Of a stretch of DNA of 64,000 nucleotides, positions 1 to 14,000 are shown one piece after another (the first letter of the stretch is position 1; the number at the start of each line of letters is the position of its first letter). The notes beneath the pieces were generated by a model. The model saw nothing but the letters and a program-made list of their open reading frames with translations. It searched no databases and was not told the DNA's origin. The DNA comes from Mya arenaria (Eukaryota > Mollusca > Bivalvia > Myida > Myidae). The stretch is taken from assembly GCF_026914265.1 (NCBI RefSeq), contig NC_069135.1, positions 62,486,738 through 62,550,737 on the forward strand, given 5' to 3'. Made by a program: the position numbers and the translations under genes.

Positions 1-1058
1 GTGTATTTTGTGCCTTTTCCCTTTTGTTGTTTTACATAATAAAGCATCGTAGTCACAGATAGCTTCTTGTTTATATTTATTGAATTACTCACGAATTGCC
101 TCCCCTACATTGAATTAATTTGTCTTATCGAATGTTTTAATCGATATCGTCCACGCACTAAGTCTTGTTTTCAAGCGTTTTTGTGACTCCGAATAATTTT
201 GTTTACGCGGGTTGCACTGCATTTTAAATGCGTCTACAATATCAGAAGCGTCAAAATGTCTAATCAGAAAATGCATTTCTTGAAAAAAGCCTCTGGACCA
301 TAATAAAAAACCAGGTTCAGATGAAAAACAACAATGGAAAGCCTTCATCTCCCCAAAAAAGTCAATGCACCTTTCAGCAAAAATGGCTAAATCCTAGTTT
401 TTGCTCAACTCAAGTATAATGAGTATGAATGTTCATGCTATCTGAACTGTTAACAAGTGTTTTCTTCTAGTCAAACAAGTGTATATACTATACCTATATA
501 TCTATATGTTGTAAATTTGTTAATATAAATTGACATTCATGAAACAAGTTACTGTTATGCATTGTTTTATCAATGCGTTATCCATGTATTATAAAAATCT
601 CACTGGAATTAAAATTCTCTCACAAATTTTGGACAAATGGGAGCAATTCTCTCATTAAAAATCTGACATAGAATTATCCCTGTGACCTACATTTGACCTC
701 ACTAATGTAGTGTTTATTTTGCCGTTATTTTTCTAATGGCTCATTCAACATCCTTTATGAATTGTGTGATGTTAAGTTTTTCATCACCTTCAGAGATCAG
801 TATGCAATATTGACTGTCATGATTTATTGCAATAGATATTTACACCCCAAGGATTGATATTTCAGCCATTTCAGGTCTTTATAAGCGCATAATTCCTGAT
901 ACATATTTTCCCAAAATGTCTAGGGTCTTTTTCCCAAAACGAGTAGGGCCTTTTTCCCAAAATGAGTAGAAAAACACCTGCATTCTGTGTTGACAATTTG
1001 TTGCAAAAACATTATTACAGTATTCTAAAGCATTTATAACATTAACTTGTAATTTCAG
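1..1058. other. Non-coding, upstream intron of DDX20
   Basis: No exon that would join the DDX20 Walker A exon could be found here, so this is read as the 3' part of an upstream intron. A short tandem motif (about 27 bp, CCCAAAA..TAGGG..TTTTT) lies around 910-970. A 77-codon minus-strand frame at 115-348 resembles nothing I recognise. Confidence 0.5.
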
Positions 1059-1153
1059 ACCTGATTGTTCAAGCCAAATCAGGGACTGGGAAGACGTGTG
1101 TGTTCTCGGTTATAGCCCTGGAGAGTGTCAGGGTTGATACATCATCTACACAG
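1059..1153 (+). CDS. DDX20: DDX20 exon with Walker A motif
   Basis: The acceptor AATTTCAG and donor GTAAGT bound a 95-nt exon that begins with two bases of a split Asp codon and ends in phase 0. Walker A AKSGTGKT is at 1073-1096. The last 60 nt with the donor form the first unit of the 70-bp array that follows. Reading past the donor meets an in-frame TGA within the next unit, so the first donor is the one that makes sense. Confidence 0.92.
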
Positions 1154-3388
1154 GTAAGTGGCTACGTGTGTGTTCTCTGTTATAGACCTTGAGAGTGTCA
1201 GGGTTGATACATCATCTACACAGGTAAGTGGCTACGTGTGTGTTCTCTGTTATAGACCTTGAGAGTGTCAGGGTTGATACGTCATCTACACAGGTTAGTG
1301 GCTACGTGTGTGTTCTCTGTTATAGACCTTGAGAGTGTCAGGGTTGATACGTCATCTACACAGGTAAGTGGCTACGTGTGTGTTCTCTGTTATAGACCTT
1401 GAGAGTGTCAGGGTTAATACATCGTCTACATAGGTAAGTGGCTACGTGTGTGTTCTCTGTTATAGACCTTGAGAGTGTCAGGGTTGATACATCATCTACA
1501 CAGGTAAGTGGCTACATGTGTGTTCTCGGTTATAGACCTTGAGAGTGTCAGGGTTGATACATCATCTACACAGGTTAGTGGCTACGTGTGTGTTCTCGGT
1601 TATAGCCCTGGAGAGTGTCAGGGTTGATACATCATCTACACAGGTAAGTGGCTACATGTGTGTTCTCGGTTATAGCCCTGGAGAGTGTCAGGGTTGATAC
1701 ATCATCTACACAGGTAAGTGGCTACGTGTGTGTTCTCGGTTATAGACCTGGAGAGTGCCAGGGTTGATACATCATCTACACAGGTAAGTGGCTACGTGTG
1801 TGTTCTCGGTTATAGCCCTGGAGAGTGTCAGGGTTGATACATCATCTACACAGGTTAGTGGCTACGTGTGTGTTCTCGGTTATAGCCCTGGAGAGTGTCA
1901 GGGTTGATACATCATCTACACAGGTTAGTGGCTACCTGTGTGTTCTCGGTTATAGCCCTGCAGAGTGTCAGGGTTGATACAGCATCTACACAGGTTAGTG
2001 GCTACGTGTGTGTTCTCGGTTATAGCCCTGGAGAGTGTCAGGGTTGATACGTCGTCTACACAGGTTAGTGGCTACGTGTGTGTTCTCGGTTATAGCCCTG
2101 GAGAGTGTCAGGGTTGATACATCATCTACACAGGTTAGTGGCTACGTGTGTGTTCTCGGTTATAGCCCTGGAGAGTGTCAGGGTTGATACATCATCTACA
2201 CAGGTAAGTGGCTACGTGTGTGTTCTCTGTTATAGCCCTGGAGAGTGTCAGGGTTGATACATCATCTACACAGGTTAGTGGCTACGTGTGTGTTCTCGGT
2301 TATAGCCCTGGAGAGTGTCAGGGTTGATACGTCGTCTACACAGGTTAGTGGCTACCTGTGTGTTCTCGGTTATAGCCCTGGAGAGTGTCAGGGTTGATAC
2401 ATCGTCTACACAGGTAAGTGGCTACATGTGTGTTCTCGGTTATAGCCCTGGAGAGTGTCAGGGTTGATACATCATCTACACAGGTTAGTGGCTACATGTG
2501 TGTTCTCGGTTATAGCCCTGGAGAGTGTCAGGGTTGATACATCATCTACACAGGTTAGTGGCTACGTGTGTGTTCTCGGTTATAGCCCTGGAGAGTGTCA
2601 GGGTTGATACATCATCTACACAGGTTAGTGGCTACATGTGTGGCTCAATATTCTGGAAATATAACGTGTCGCTGTTGCAAGCCTTCTAGATATATGTCAT
2701 GTGTGGTGAAATGGTATTATGTTATATGGGTCCTTCTGAGCTATTGGGTAATATTTTTTTGACAACACCTGAATAAATAGAATTGAGTCTATCCTGTAAT
2801 GCATAGGTTCTAGTTATGGCAGATTTATTCACCATTTATAAATGGTACGTTAGAAGATAGTTCAGAATGCATAATATATACAAATTAAGTTTTTTTATGA
2901 GCTACATTGAAAGTTACGGACGTTACTCAACATGCTTTGACATTGGTTTGACATAAAAATAAAGTGCTAAATTGGAGATGAATGTTAATTTACAACAAGT
3001 TGGATGCACAGTGTACATGCCCATAGTGATCATTTCTCAAACATTGTAATGTAAAAAAGAATAAAACATTAAATTGTAAGTGTTACGGACGTTACCCAAA
3101 TTTTTGGACTTTACATTTGTTTCTACATATCAGATTTGACTTCTAAACTTATATTAGCTTTGTAATCTCTTCATTACAACGTAGACTATAATGTATGTAC
3201 TTTGTAAATGTTTATTTGAAGGTAGGAAACAATTCTGGACAAAATAATGTTCGGATGTTACTGTTGACAGTTTGACCAAAATTCTGTTTGGACGTTACTA
3301 TTGACATAGGGCATTGGATTAAAGCACCATATTATATTAAAAACCAACAAATTACATGCCCTATGGGTAAGATGTACCTAAAATGCAT

Positions 3389-3449
<61 letters not shown>

Positions 3450-4962
3450 TGACGACGGTACTACTGACCTTTATATGAACCCGGTTGGAAACATGTTATG
3501 ACAATTATCAAGGTCACATGTTCTCTGGGGTGGACACAAAATAAAAGCTTCATAACTTTATTATTTTTCCCTCACCGTTTAAATATATTCTTTTGGTGGG
3601 CGAATTGGTGTGCCGCAACGTTATATATATAAAAACACTTCTTGAGTTCGGCATTGGAGAAGTTTGGTAATCTATAGCTCTAGGCTAACAAGTATTTCTC
3701 CCTAATAGTCGATTTGCCAGATAGAGATTATTGTGCAACTTTATCTGTGATGACATCATTTTCATTGTTACACATCATTGCTCACCCCGGACAAGTTGCT
3801 CAGTGATCTCTATCTGGCAAATCGACTATTACCCTCTAGGATGGACCCTGCACACGGACCTGGCCCCAACGTTATAAACGATACTGAAGTATTCCCATAA
3901 CTTTATTTGTTTAACTGAAATCGCCTAAATTATAATAGAAAAAATACCACAACAAATGATTGGTTCTCCCCTGTGATAAAGTCAAAGTCTAATTTAACTT
4001 AAAAATCTGAACACGGTTTGAACTCTTCTGGATGTCAAGAACAGGTTTCTCCCATACATGTGATAAAGTCAAAGTCTAATTTAACTTAAAAATCTGAACA
4101 CGGTTTGAACTCTTCTGGATGTCAAGAACAGGGTACTCCCCTGTGATAAAGTCAAAGTCTAATTTAACTTAAAAATCTGAACACGGTTTGAACTCTTCTG
4201 GATGTCAAGAACAGGGTTCTCCCCTGTGATAAAGTCAAAGTCTAATTTAACTTAAAAATCTGAACATGGTTTGAACTCTTCTAAATGTCAAGAACAGGGT
4301 TATCAAGGTGGCGAGTAACTGATGAATGATGCTCCCAGCTGACATCTTCAACTGTTGGCCATTTAAATCCACCTCTGGCAGCTTCCATGTAACGAAACAA
4401 CACTTCATCCTCCTGGACATCAATAACCTGAAGTCAGATGAAGACATTGGATGAATAATTAGTCAGATTGACACATTCAATCATTACAAATCAGTAATAT
4501 AGTGTACTTGATGCTCATTTTTATCATCATCATCATTATCTATAGATGTAAAAGTAATAAAAGGCACTAGAGTGCAGGGGCTGTATTCACAAAGCTATTT
4601 AGGAAAGACATTGGACATAAGTGAAAATTTCAAATGCAGATTTCTAATTCATTTTCAGATATACTTCAATGAAACTTGTCATAAAAAGTTTCATTGAAGT
4701 CGTATAGTTAGTAATAGAGAAGTCTGCATTTGAAATTTTGACTTAAGTTTAAGATTTTGTGTGAATACAGCTCCTGCACATGTCTTTTAGTACTGTTACA
4801 GCAGTTGTAGCATTCTGGTGTTTGTTGACAACAATATAAAATAGCTGAATGGAAGAAGGCAGTCATTCATCATCAGCTTCTGATTTCATCATCATCATCA
4901 ATTGTAAAGCAACACTCATGATATGAGTGTTGCACCTGCATGCCTTTATTGGACATTATACC

Positions 4963-5012
<50 letters not shown>

Positions 5013-8000
5013 GCATCAGAAAAGCAACAAATGGTATTCAACTAAGGGTGATGCACCTGTCTGTTAGTATTGTAACAGCATTTGTAGCATTCTGGTTTGT
5101 TTGTTGACATCATCATACTATTGCTGAATGAAAAAGGCAGTCACCATGATATCATCATCACCATGAGTAGGTAGATCATCATCATCATCATCATCATGGA
5201 TTGTTAGAGCTAAGTATAACTACATATATCCCTTTATTTACTATAAAAGGTATGTTACATGTACATCATACGACTATGTCTGGATTTAGGTGTTTTATAC
5301 AATAAATTCATCTTATACAATAAATTCATCTTATGATTGGAAAAGAGTTTTGGTGGGTTAAAACAAAATTTACTTCAGAATGGAGTTGATAGGCAGGAAA
5401 AACACTGGACATTGTAGGTCATATAGGGCCGATGAGTATGATTATCATGAAAATCAACATGAATTACATCCTGTCCAATGAAGCGGTGTTCGGAAACTAA
5501 TAGAGCCCGCCCTCCTGCCGGATCGAACACGGGACCTACCGCTTCCTATCAATGTTTGTGAATCCAAGAATAAATGGAAAGTTCTGTAACATAACAATGT
5601 TTCAAACACAAACATATAATGTGAACAATAACTAATAACAAGAACAAAATAAAGAATTCGTTCAAAGCAAGAGACAACTTTGTTTTAAGTGTATACCTCT
5701 GCTACAAACAGTTTTCTGTTTTTACTGCATGGCAAGGCAACTTCCACGAATCCACCCAAGTTGAAATTCAACCTGTATATATATATAATTATTTATAATA
5801 TGGACAGACTGAGACAATTGAATGAGACAATATGAGACAGCGTTTTTCGACGTCATGTCAACACGGATCAGTCGTCAATAAGCTTACGACACTAATATCA
5901 TGTCAAATTTAACGTCCGTACACAAATGTTGTTATTGATATGAATTCTGTTTTATTCAACTTAAATATTTCATGTGCAATCATATTTCTTAAATAAACAT
6001 ACGTATTATTCATTCATACAAGTTTTAGCACAAGATTGTTTATAGATATAATCAAAATCTATTTGGACGTTATGTAGAACACATTGACATACAGTTTAGG
6101 TGTAGAAGTAACGTCCATACATGAAAACAGTTTTATTCCTCTATAATATTACTTCGGATCTGGTTTGTCTCATTTACTTGATCATCAAATCAAATGTAAC
6201 ACATCTTGCAAGTAATGAAACAATATTCTATCAGATACATTTGGAATGTAGATCTGTATGTACAGATGTTATGGGTTGACGTAACAAAAAAACAAAAAGT
6301 CATTGTCCAAAATAACGTCTGTGATATTCAAGTGTTTCATGTACTTCAACGACATTCTCTCAATACACTGTCTGTACAGATACATTATGTGAAACATGAA
6401 GTGTTTTTTACCAATAAGATGGTGATTGTAAACTATAATACAATGCAAGAATGATAATATAGTATGTGGACGTTACGTTGGCAGTGTAGACTCAATGCAT
6501 AGCGTTGTCCACGTGTAACGGGAAAACCAAAATAATGGTCCAAACGTAACGAGCATGCTCAATACAGATGATAACTATCGGGAGGCCCCCAGTATGCCGA
6601 GTGAAAACATCGAAAATCCAACACATTGTCATTTGTCATGTATAAGGAGGTTAATAAATCACCCCAATACATGAATACAGTAGAAACACAATATGACAAT
6701 CATTTTCGGTTTGTACTATGCCCGTTATGCGCTTAAGAACATGATGGACCGACACCAACTTACCTCATTTGCATCCATGCTAATTTTGAATTACGGACAC
6801 TACGGACCATGGACATTACGGACCAGACATAACGGACCAGATTTAGGGACATTACGGACCAGATTTAGGGACATTACGGACCATCTTCGGAGACTTACGG
6901 ACCATGATTTAAACATATTTTTTTTAATTATTCACTTATTAGTTTTTAATTTGTTAATAAATACTTGAATATGAGTGCTCAGTATGACGTTATATCTTCC
7001 ATAAAACTGAAAAATCCCGTGAAGTTCGAATAGATCAATGGTTCAATATAAAATCTTGTGAAATTCCAAAAGGTGTTAAAGACCTATGCATTTATAACAG
7101 TTATGTGAAAATAATGAACGAAATTTGAAAGATCGGCAGTTAAATCAATTAAAAGCAACAGAAGATATATGTTCCAAAACAGTTTATTTATCAAAATAAA
7201 TCGAGCACATATAAGAACATATCAGTGTTAAGCCACCATTCATATTTTAACAGGCCCATAAAGTCTCGCACATGCTTTGAGCAGACTGCTTGTAGTCAAC
7301 TCGTTGGCAGAATACTCCGCCCAAAGCTTCATGAGCCGGCCTTGTGTCAATGTTGAAGCCTTTCGTTGGTAGCGGCACAGTTTCCTTTCCTTAACCAACT
7401 TGCACATGATGGTATTTCATGCGCCTCTCTGTACAAGAGTTCAACCAGCAGGTAGAAAGGCAAGTTTCCTTTTTTGCCCGTCGATTGAGCCTCGCGTGCC
7501 AACCCTCGACATCGTTGTTGGTATGGATAGAGTGGCCGAAGACGGACCACGAAGCGACTGGCCAAGTTTATTTCAGAAAGCAATTGATCACATATGAAAA
7601 CATTAATATTCACGTTTACAATTATAAGATAAACACATATTTTGTTCATTATTATTCAAATTATTATAATACTTTATTAAAAATACTTTGATGTTTAACA
7701 TTGGAATTTCATGGGATTTTTCAGTTACATTAAAGATAATTGTCATACTGAGCACTAATATTCAAGTATTTATTAACACATTTAAGACCAATGAGTGAAT
7801 AAATTGAAAAAAACACATGTTTAAAAACATTATAAATGATGGTCCGTATGTTTCTGAAGATGGTCCGTAATGTCCCTAAATCTGGTCCGTAATGTCTGGT
7901 CCGTAATGTCCATGGTCCGTAGTGTCCGTGACCCCTAATTTTCGTTGTGTACACCGGGGCCCACAATTGATGACGTAGTACACAACACTGCGTTTCCGAA

Positions 8001-11000
8001 GTATAACATGTTTATAAAATTACGTAGTTTTGTATTTAATGATAAATAACCGGACGTTATAGGTTGGACCGACACATTAAACTTTGTGAATAAAAGTTTA
8101 TAGTGGCGTTTCTGATCATCAGATTCAGGTGCAACGCATAAATATCGCGAAACCAGTGTTTCTTCTTGTAAAAGACCGCTCACATCACACAACATTATAT
8201 GCATGGACGTATCGAGATTCCAATGTTTTCATGCAAAAAAATGGACCGACATAGTAACGTCCTAATGCACTTGTTTATCGGGACAGAAATACAAGAAAAC
8301 AAACTGATTTAATCAAACTATTTGCGTATTTATATACATACTTTATTGTTGTATTGTTTGTTTCTAATTGCCGTAATTATGAAGCAATATTTACTTTTTT
8401 TTTACAGTTTGCATGATAGCACTCGAAAATGTCACAAATAACGTCCCCAAAATCGTCGTTTTTTAACAAATATTTAAAGTTTAAAAATTATTCCTAATAA
8501 ACAGGACATTTTAGTTATCGTTTTCTATATCCTTGATATAAGTTTTGAAAATACAAATGTTATTTATTTATATTCCAAGTATAATTGCAATTTTACAAGC
8601 ATTTTTATAAAAAAAATAAAATATTACTCAATAGCTCAGAAGGACCCATATATATATATATTAATAAGTCCTACAATTCATTCGCAGCCAGTTGTATAAA
8701 ATGGTTAAAGAAATATTATTTGTTAAGGTTAAGTAACAGTGTGTGTATACCAGATGATATAGTACATCATATATACTACGTCGGAAGGCAACATTTTGCT
8801 TAAAATGTAGATTTAAATCAAACATACCTTTTCTTTTAATACACCAATTAAAATAAAACAAAGGGCAGTCTATGCTGCTTAAAGAGCCCCGCCTTAATTT
8901 TATTACCTAAGTTTGATAAGGTGATTAATTTCATCAAAGCTGTTTCCAAAATAATGTTTTGACAGTCCTCCGTCAGACAGCCGAATTGTGAAATGGTTTG
9001 TCCAAGTGTTTTAAGAAACTAAACGCTCAATCAAACTCTGGTAAAATACCCAATGTGGGGCTTGATAAGCGGCGTAGACTGCACTTTGTTTCATTTAAAA
9101 TGGTGAAGAAAAAGTGAAGTAATCTTTGTTTAAAGTCTTCATTCAAAGCAAATCAAATTGCCTTCTGACATAGAATTTATGACCCAATTTATCACGTGGT
9201 AAACACACACTGAGTAAGGCCAAGCATTTAGTTATTGGTCAATATTTACCCAATAATTACTATTGTTCAATGAAATTGGTTCAAACTAGCCTATAAATAA
9301 CCTATGGATAACCAGTTTTATACAGTTGGATGCAGATCATAGTTTATGTATGTCATTGAAACATCTACACCCAGGTACTGGTGCTAGCCCCAACTCGAGA
9401 GATAGCCGTTCAGATTTGGGAGGTTATCAACAGCATTGGGAGTGCAACTTCAGGTCTGTTGTGCCATACATTCATCGGTGGGCTGCCTCTGCAAGAAGAC
9501 AGGATCAAGCTGAAGAAATGCCACATAGCTGTGGGTACACCTGGTACGTGACTTTTTGTTTATGTGTTATGTGAGGGTGTAACCTCCTTCCCCTTCCTTA
9601 GGTTGGAATGGCTCAGAGGGAGAGTGTCTGCCTCCCGACCAAGAGGTCCAGGGTTCGATGCCCAGTCTGGGAACTTGATTGTGGCCTCTCACATGGACGT
9701 TAGGGTTGAGTATCAAATGAAATGAGTTTCAAATGCAATAGTGTTGTAGTTTCAAGAATGTTTTGTATAAAGTTCAGAAATTGACGCACATTATACACTT
9801 TCAATTATATACACAAACCTGTTGTGTGACGAAACCGCCAGCACTACCATACTAGACTGCATCGGTAGGGCACAATATTTTGAAAAAAACAATATGGCGG
9901 CATGCATGGATGAATAAGAATATCAAAAAAATTGAGAAAACAAATGTTGTTCAAGCTTTTATTTGATCAATATTTCGACCGATACGCGACTGTTAAATAC
10001 AATATATCAACTGAACGTCTAATACCGGTATTCAGTTTGATGCAAGAACTATTACTCAGCCTAATGTGTCTTGAGTACTGGTTAGTTTGACCTAGAAAGC
10101 GGACTCAAGAGAGTCTTAAAAATATCTGTTACCTTTCAATCAAGCTAAAATAAATTGGTATAAACTAACCCCTTCCCACCTTGTGTGCGAATACTTGTTT
10201 ATTTTCTACCCAAATCCTGTGTAACAGATCATATAGAACTATTTTGAGAGTCTTTGTACAGAATAATGCAATAAAATATCAATAATATCAATAAATCGAT
10301 ATACATAAAAACAAGATATAAAGTTCTTTTTTAAAGCATTACTTGTTTGTGTGATTTTTAGCTCGACTACTCGAAGAATAAGGAGAGCTATACTACTCAC
10401 CCAAGCGTCGGTGTCGGCGTTGGCGTCACACCTTGGTTAAGGTTTTGCGTGCAAGCACACATAGGTTAATACCTCAGCAGCTACTTGAGGTATTGCATTG
10501 AGACTTTATACAATGGTACTCAACCATCCAACCTATTTAATTAATCAAGTGAGATAACTCTAGTTTGCATTTAATGCAAATAATAGGCCTTTATTATCTG
10601 ACTTAGAAATTTTGGTTAAGGTTTTGCATGTTGGTTAATATCTCAGCAACTTCTTGAAGTATTGCATTGAGACTTTATACAATAGTACTCAACCATCCAA
10701 CCTACTTAATTAACCAAGTGAGATAACTCTAGTTTGCATTTATAATGCGAATAATAGGCCTTTATTATTTGACTTAGAAATTCTGGTTTTGCGTGCAAGC
10801 ACACATAGATTAATATCTCAGTAACTACTTGAGGTATTGCATTGAAACTTGATACAATCGTACTCAACCATCCAACCTACTTTATTAAACTTTATTAAGT
10901 TAGATAACTCTAGTTTGCATTTAATGCGAAATAATTGCCCTTTATTTTTCGACTTAGAAATTCTGGTTAAGGTTTTGCATGTAACCACATTTAAGTCAAT

Positions 11001-14000
11001 ATCTCAGCAAATATATCATGTATTGCATTGAAACTTTAGATATGTATTCCCAACTATCTAACCTACTAAATTAATGAAGTAAGATAACACTCTTTTGAAT
11101 ATAGTGCAAATTATGGGCCTTTATGAATTGACTTAATTATGGTTAAGGTTTTGCATGTAAACACACATAGGATAATATCTCAGCAACTACTTGATGTATT
11201 GCATTGCGACTTTATACAATGGTATTCAACCATCCAATCTACTTAAATAACCAAGTAAGATAACTCTAGTTTGCATTAAATTCAAATAATGGCCCATTTT
11301 TTATTCAACATAGAAATTCTGGTTAAGGTTTTGCATGTAACCACTTTTAAGTCAATACCTCAGCGAATACATCATGTTTTGCATTGAAACTTTACACACA
11401 GGCTCCCAACCATTTAAACTTCTTATTTAATCAAGTAAGATAACTCTGTCTTTCATATTATATAATTTTTGCCCCTTTATTATGCGACTTAGAAATTCTG
11501 GTTACGGTCTTGCATGTTAGCACACATAGGATAATATCTCAGCAATTACTTAATGTATTGCATTGAGACTGTACAATGGTATTCAGCCACCTAACCTTAT
11601 TGAATGACCAAGTTAGATAACTGTATTTTGCAAATAATGGCCCTTTATTATTAGACTTAAAAATTCTGGTTAAAATTTTGCATGTAACCACATTTATGTT
11701 AATATCTCAGCACATCATATTTTGCATTGAAATCTAATCTAACAGTGATCCATGCATGAATCGCCAAAACTTTTCAATCCTTACACTGAAAAGCGGCGGA
11801 ATAGTCGAGCGCGCTGTCTCTGTGACAGCTCTTGTTTATATATTAATTATACAGAATGATGCCAAATTTTGAGTTTCCATGTGCTGCATACCACCCTCCT
11901 AAGATCAGAGATCTCTTTAAACATCACCTGATAATGTATACTAAAAGTGTCAGTTTGGCATAAATATATACTGCTTTGTGAATTTTCTTTTACATAAAAT
12001 GTGCAAACATACAATTTGTGTAAACGGAGGCCCAATGTACTGGAACTGATTATTTATTGTGCAAAATAGCAATTGATATATTCTTACTTTAGGTTGGTGT
12101 AATTGAAATTTAAAGTGACTTGTGATTTATAATTAGTTCTCAACAAATAAGTTCCAGTACTGTTAAGAAGTTGCCAGGGTTTTGTTAAAGGGACTAGACA
12201 CCAGATGATACCATTGCAAGAAAAAGAGAAAATTGTTCAAATTTTAAATAAATTGATAATGTTGGGTGAAACACATTAAATCATACTTATTGATGTATCA
12301 CATCGCTTACGACACATGTATCCTCTGCATTTTTTTTATATTATTCCAATTTGGAAATTCACTGGGTTTTTCTACCACATCAATCCAAGTAAATTTAAAA
12401 ATAGCATTGATATATATGTATCTGTACTAATGATGTGACTTTCACCTGCTTAATATACACACTATAAACTGGGAAAACATTATATGCGCTATTTTTAAAT
12501 AGGTTAACTCAGCTGAGACAGCAACAAAATTTTCTCTTAATCATGTAAAATGATGTATTATTGGCCTCATATGAGCTCATATATGAAATTTGTGAATAGA
12601 AATTTAGCGATGTATTTGTATAAAGCGTTTGAATTACGAAAGACGTTTCATATGTATTATAAGTAAAAAACATATCCTCTTCGCTGTTAATACATCATGT
12701 CTTACGACCTATGACTTATTTTGCAATTAATGTACGTTTTATAATATGTATACTCATGGACATATTGTCTATTGTATTATGAAATAAAACTGTATATAAA
12801 ACTGTATATCGATAATTCTAGGCTTATTTTGAGGAACTACTGTATTTGTCAATTTTGGGACCATGCAGTGTCTAGCCCCTTTAAAAAATAATATACAGTA
12901 TTTGGCTGTGTTCTGTTTTTTATAAGGAAATATTGTAATAAAATGATTAAACTGATTTTATTTGTATCCAGGTCGTGTAAAGCAGTTGATTGAAGGGGGA
13001 GTACTACGGACAGACAGTATTCGTCTGTTTGTTCTTGATGAGGCTGACAAACTGCTGGAAGAGAGCTTCCAGGAACAAATCAAGTAAGGTCCTGAAATGC
13101 ACAACTGCATTCAAGTACAATCATGTTATGTTGCGTAGTGCTTACTCAGTTATTGAAATTAGACTTTTGGATGAACAAGTCTAAAGCCTGATACTCTTGC
13201 TTGCCATTGACTAATTTGAACAAGCCCTGCTATTTAAAATCAAGAATTTGAGCAATACTGGAAAGCATTATACCAGTAGAGGGCTTGTGGACTTGTGTGT
13301 GCTTTCTGAATTTTTGACTGTTAGGTTAGGTTTCTTTAAAATAAGATTTAAATTAACCCTGGTATTTTCTAATCTGACTCAACTTATATCTTAATGGATA
13401 TGGCCCAAGATAGCAACCACAACTTTTATTTGTATCTGGTAATGGTTTTGTTTTAATGACTTTTCTGCTCTAAGTTGCAACTCTGTTATAATGGAGTCTG
13501 ATTTTCGCGAAACTCAACTCATTATAAAACGATGCCGACATGTTTTGTTTTTGCTCTAAAATATGTTAGCAGCACATCAAATTTAATAAAAAAAATCACC
13601 ATTTCAGTTGGATCTATTCCACCCTACCAGAGAACAAGCAGATGCTAGCCCTGTCTGCCACCTATCCGGAATATCTGGCCAATCATCTGACAGCATACAT
13701 GAGAAACCCCACATTTCTTCGGCTGAACATCACTGACCCTGCCTTACTCGGTACTTTTTTCTGCAGAACACCTGATTTACTTTAGAATAGCTACTTTTTT
13801 AGAACCATCAGAGTCTTTGAACCAAAACATGCTGAAAAAGTTACCCTTCTTAAATTTCGAAATTGGCAGTTTTTGTCTTGTGAAATATATTTTAGTATCC
13901 ATGGTTTATTCAATATTTCAAGCAAAAGACACAGTCATTCTGTCTTCAGTCAAAGGAAACTATGATATCATATCTGCTGCTTCATCATATTTACAATTTA

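Larger units (their letters stand above)
2723..8653. mobile_element. ~5.9-kb TIR element with subterminal GGACGTTAC motifs
   Basis: Inverted ends of about 35 bp (starting TATATGGGTCCTTCTGAG) match at 2723-2758 and, reversed, at about 8618-8653. Copies of GGACGTTAC or close variants occur at about 2918, 3087, 3253 and 3289 in forward orientation. They recur near 8253 and 8437 in reverse, with mixed orientation at 5905-6541 and 8050. This resembles subterminal transposase-binding motifs. No intact transposase is visible, so it would be non-autonomous or decayed. It is nested with a MULE-like relic, MITEs and microsatellites. The superfamily is not assigned. Confidence 0.6.

Noticed and set aside
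115..348. Minus-strand 77-codon open frame
   Set aside because: No recognisable domain, no splice context, and length within chance expectation.
1094..2641. CRISPR-like array
   Set aside because: The period is regular but there are no unique spacers; each unit is a copy of exon plus intron sequence in a eukaryotic gene.
7347..7691. Independent small genes on both strands
   Set aside because: The minus frame is one segment of the decayed MULE transposase; the plus frames are its shadows.
9603..9675. Functional tRNA gene
   Set aside because: A and B boxes are visible but the acceptor and anticodon stems do not pair. The same holds for 31775, 34234 and 55110.
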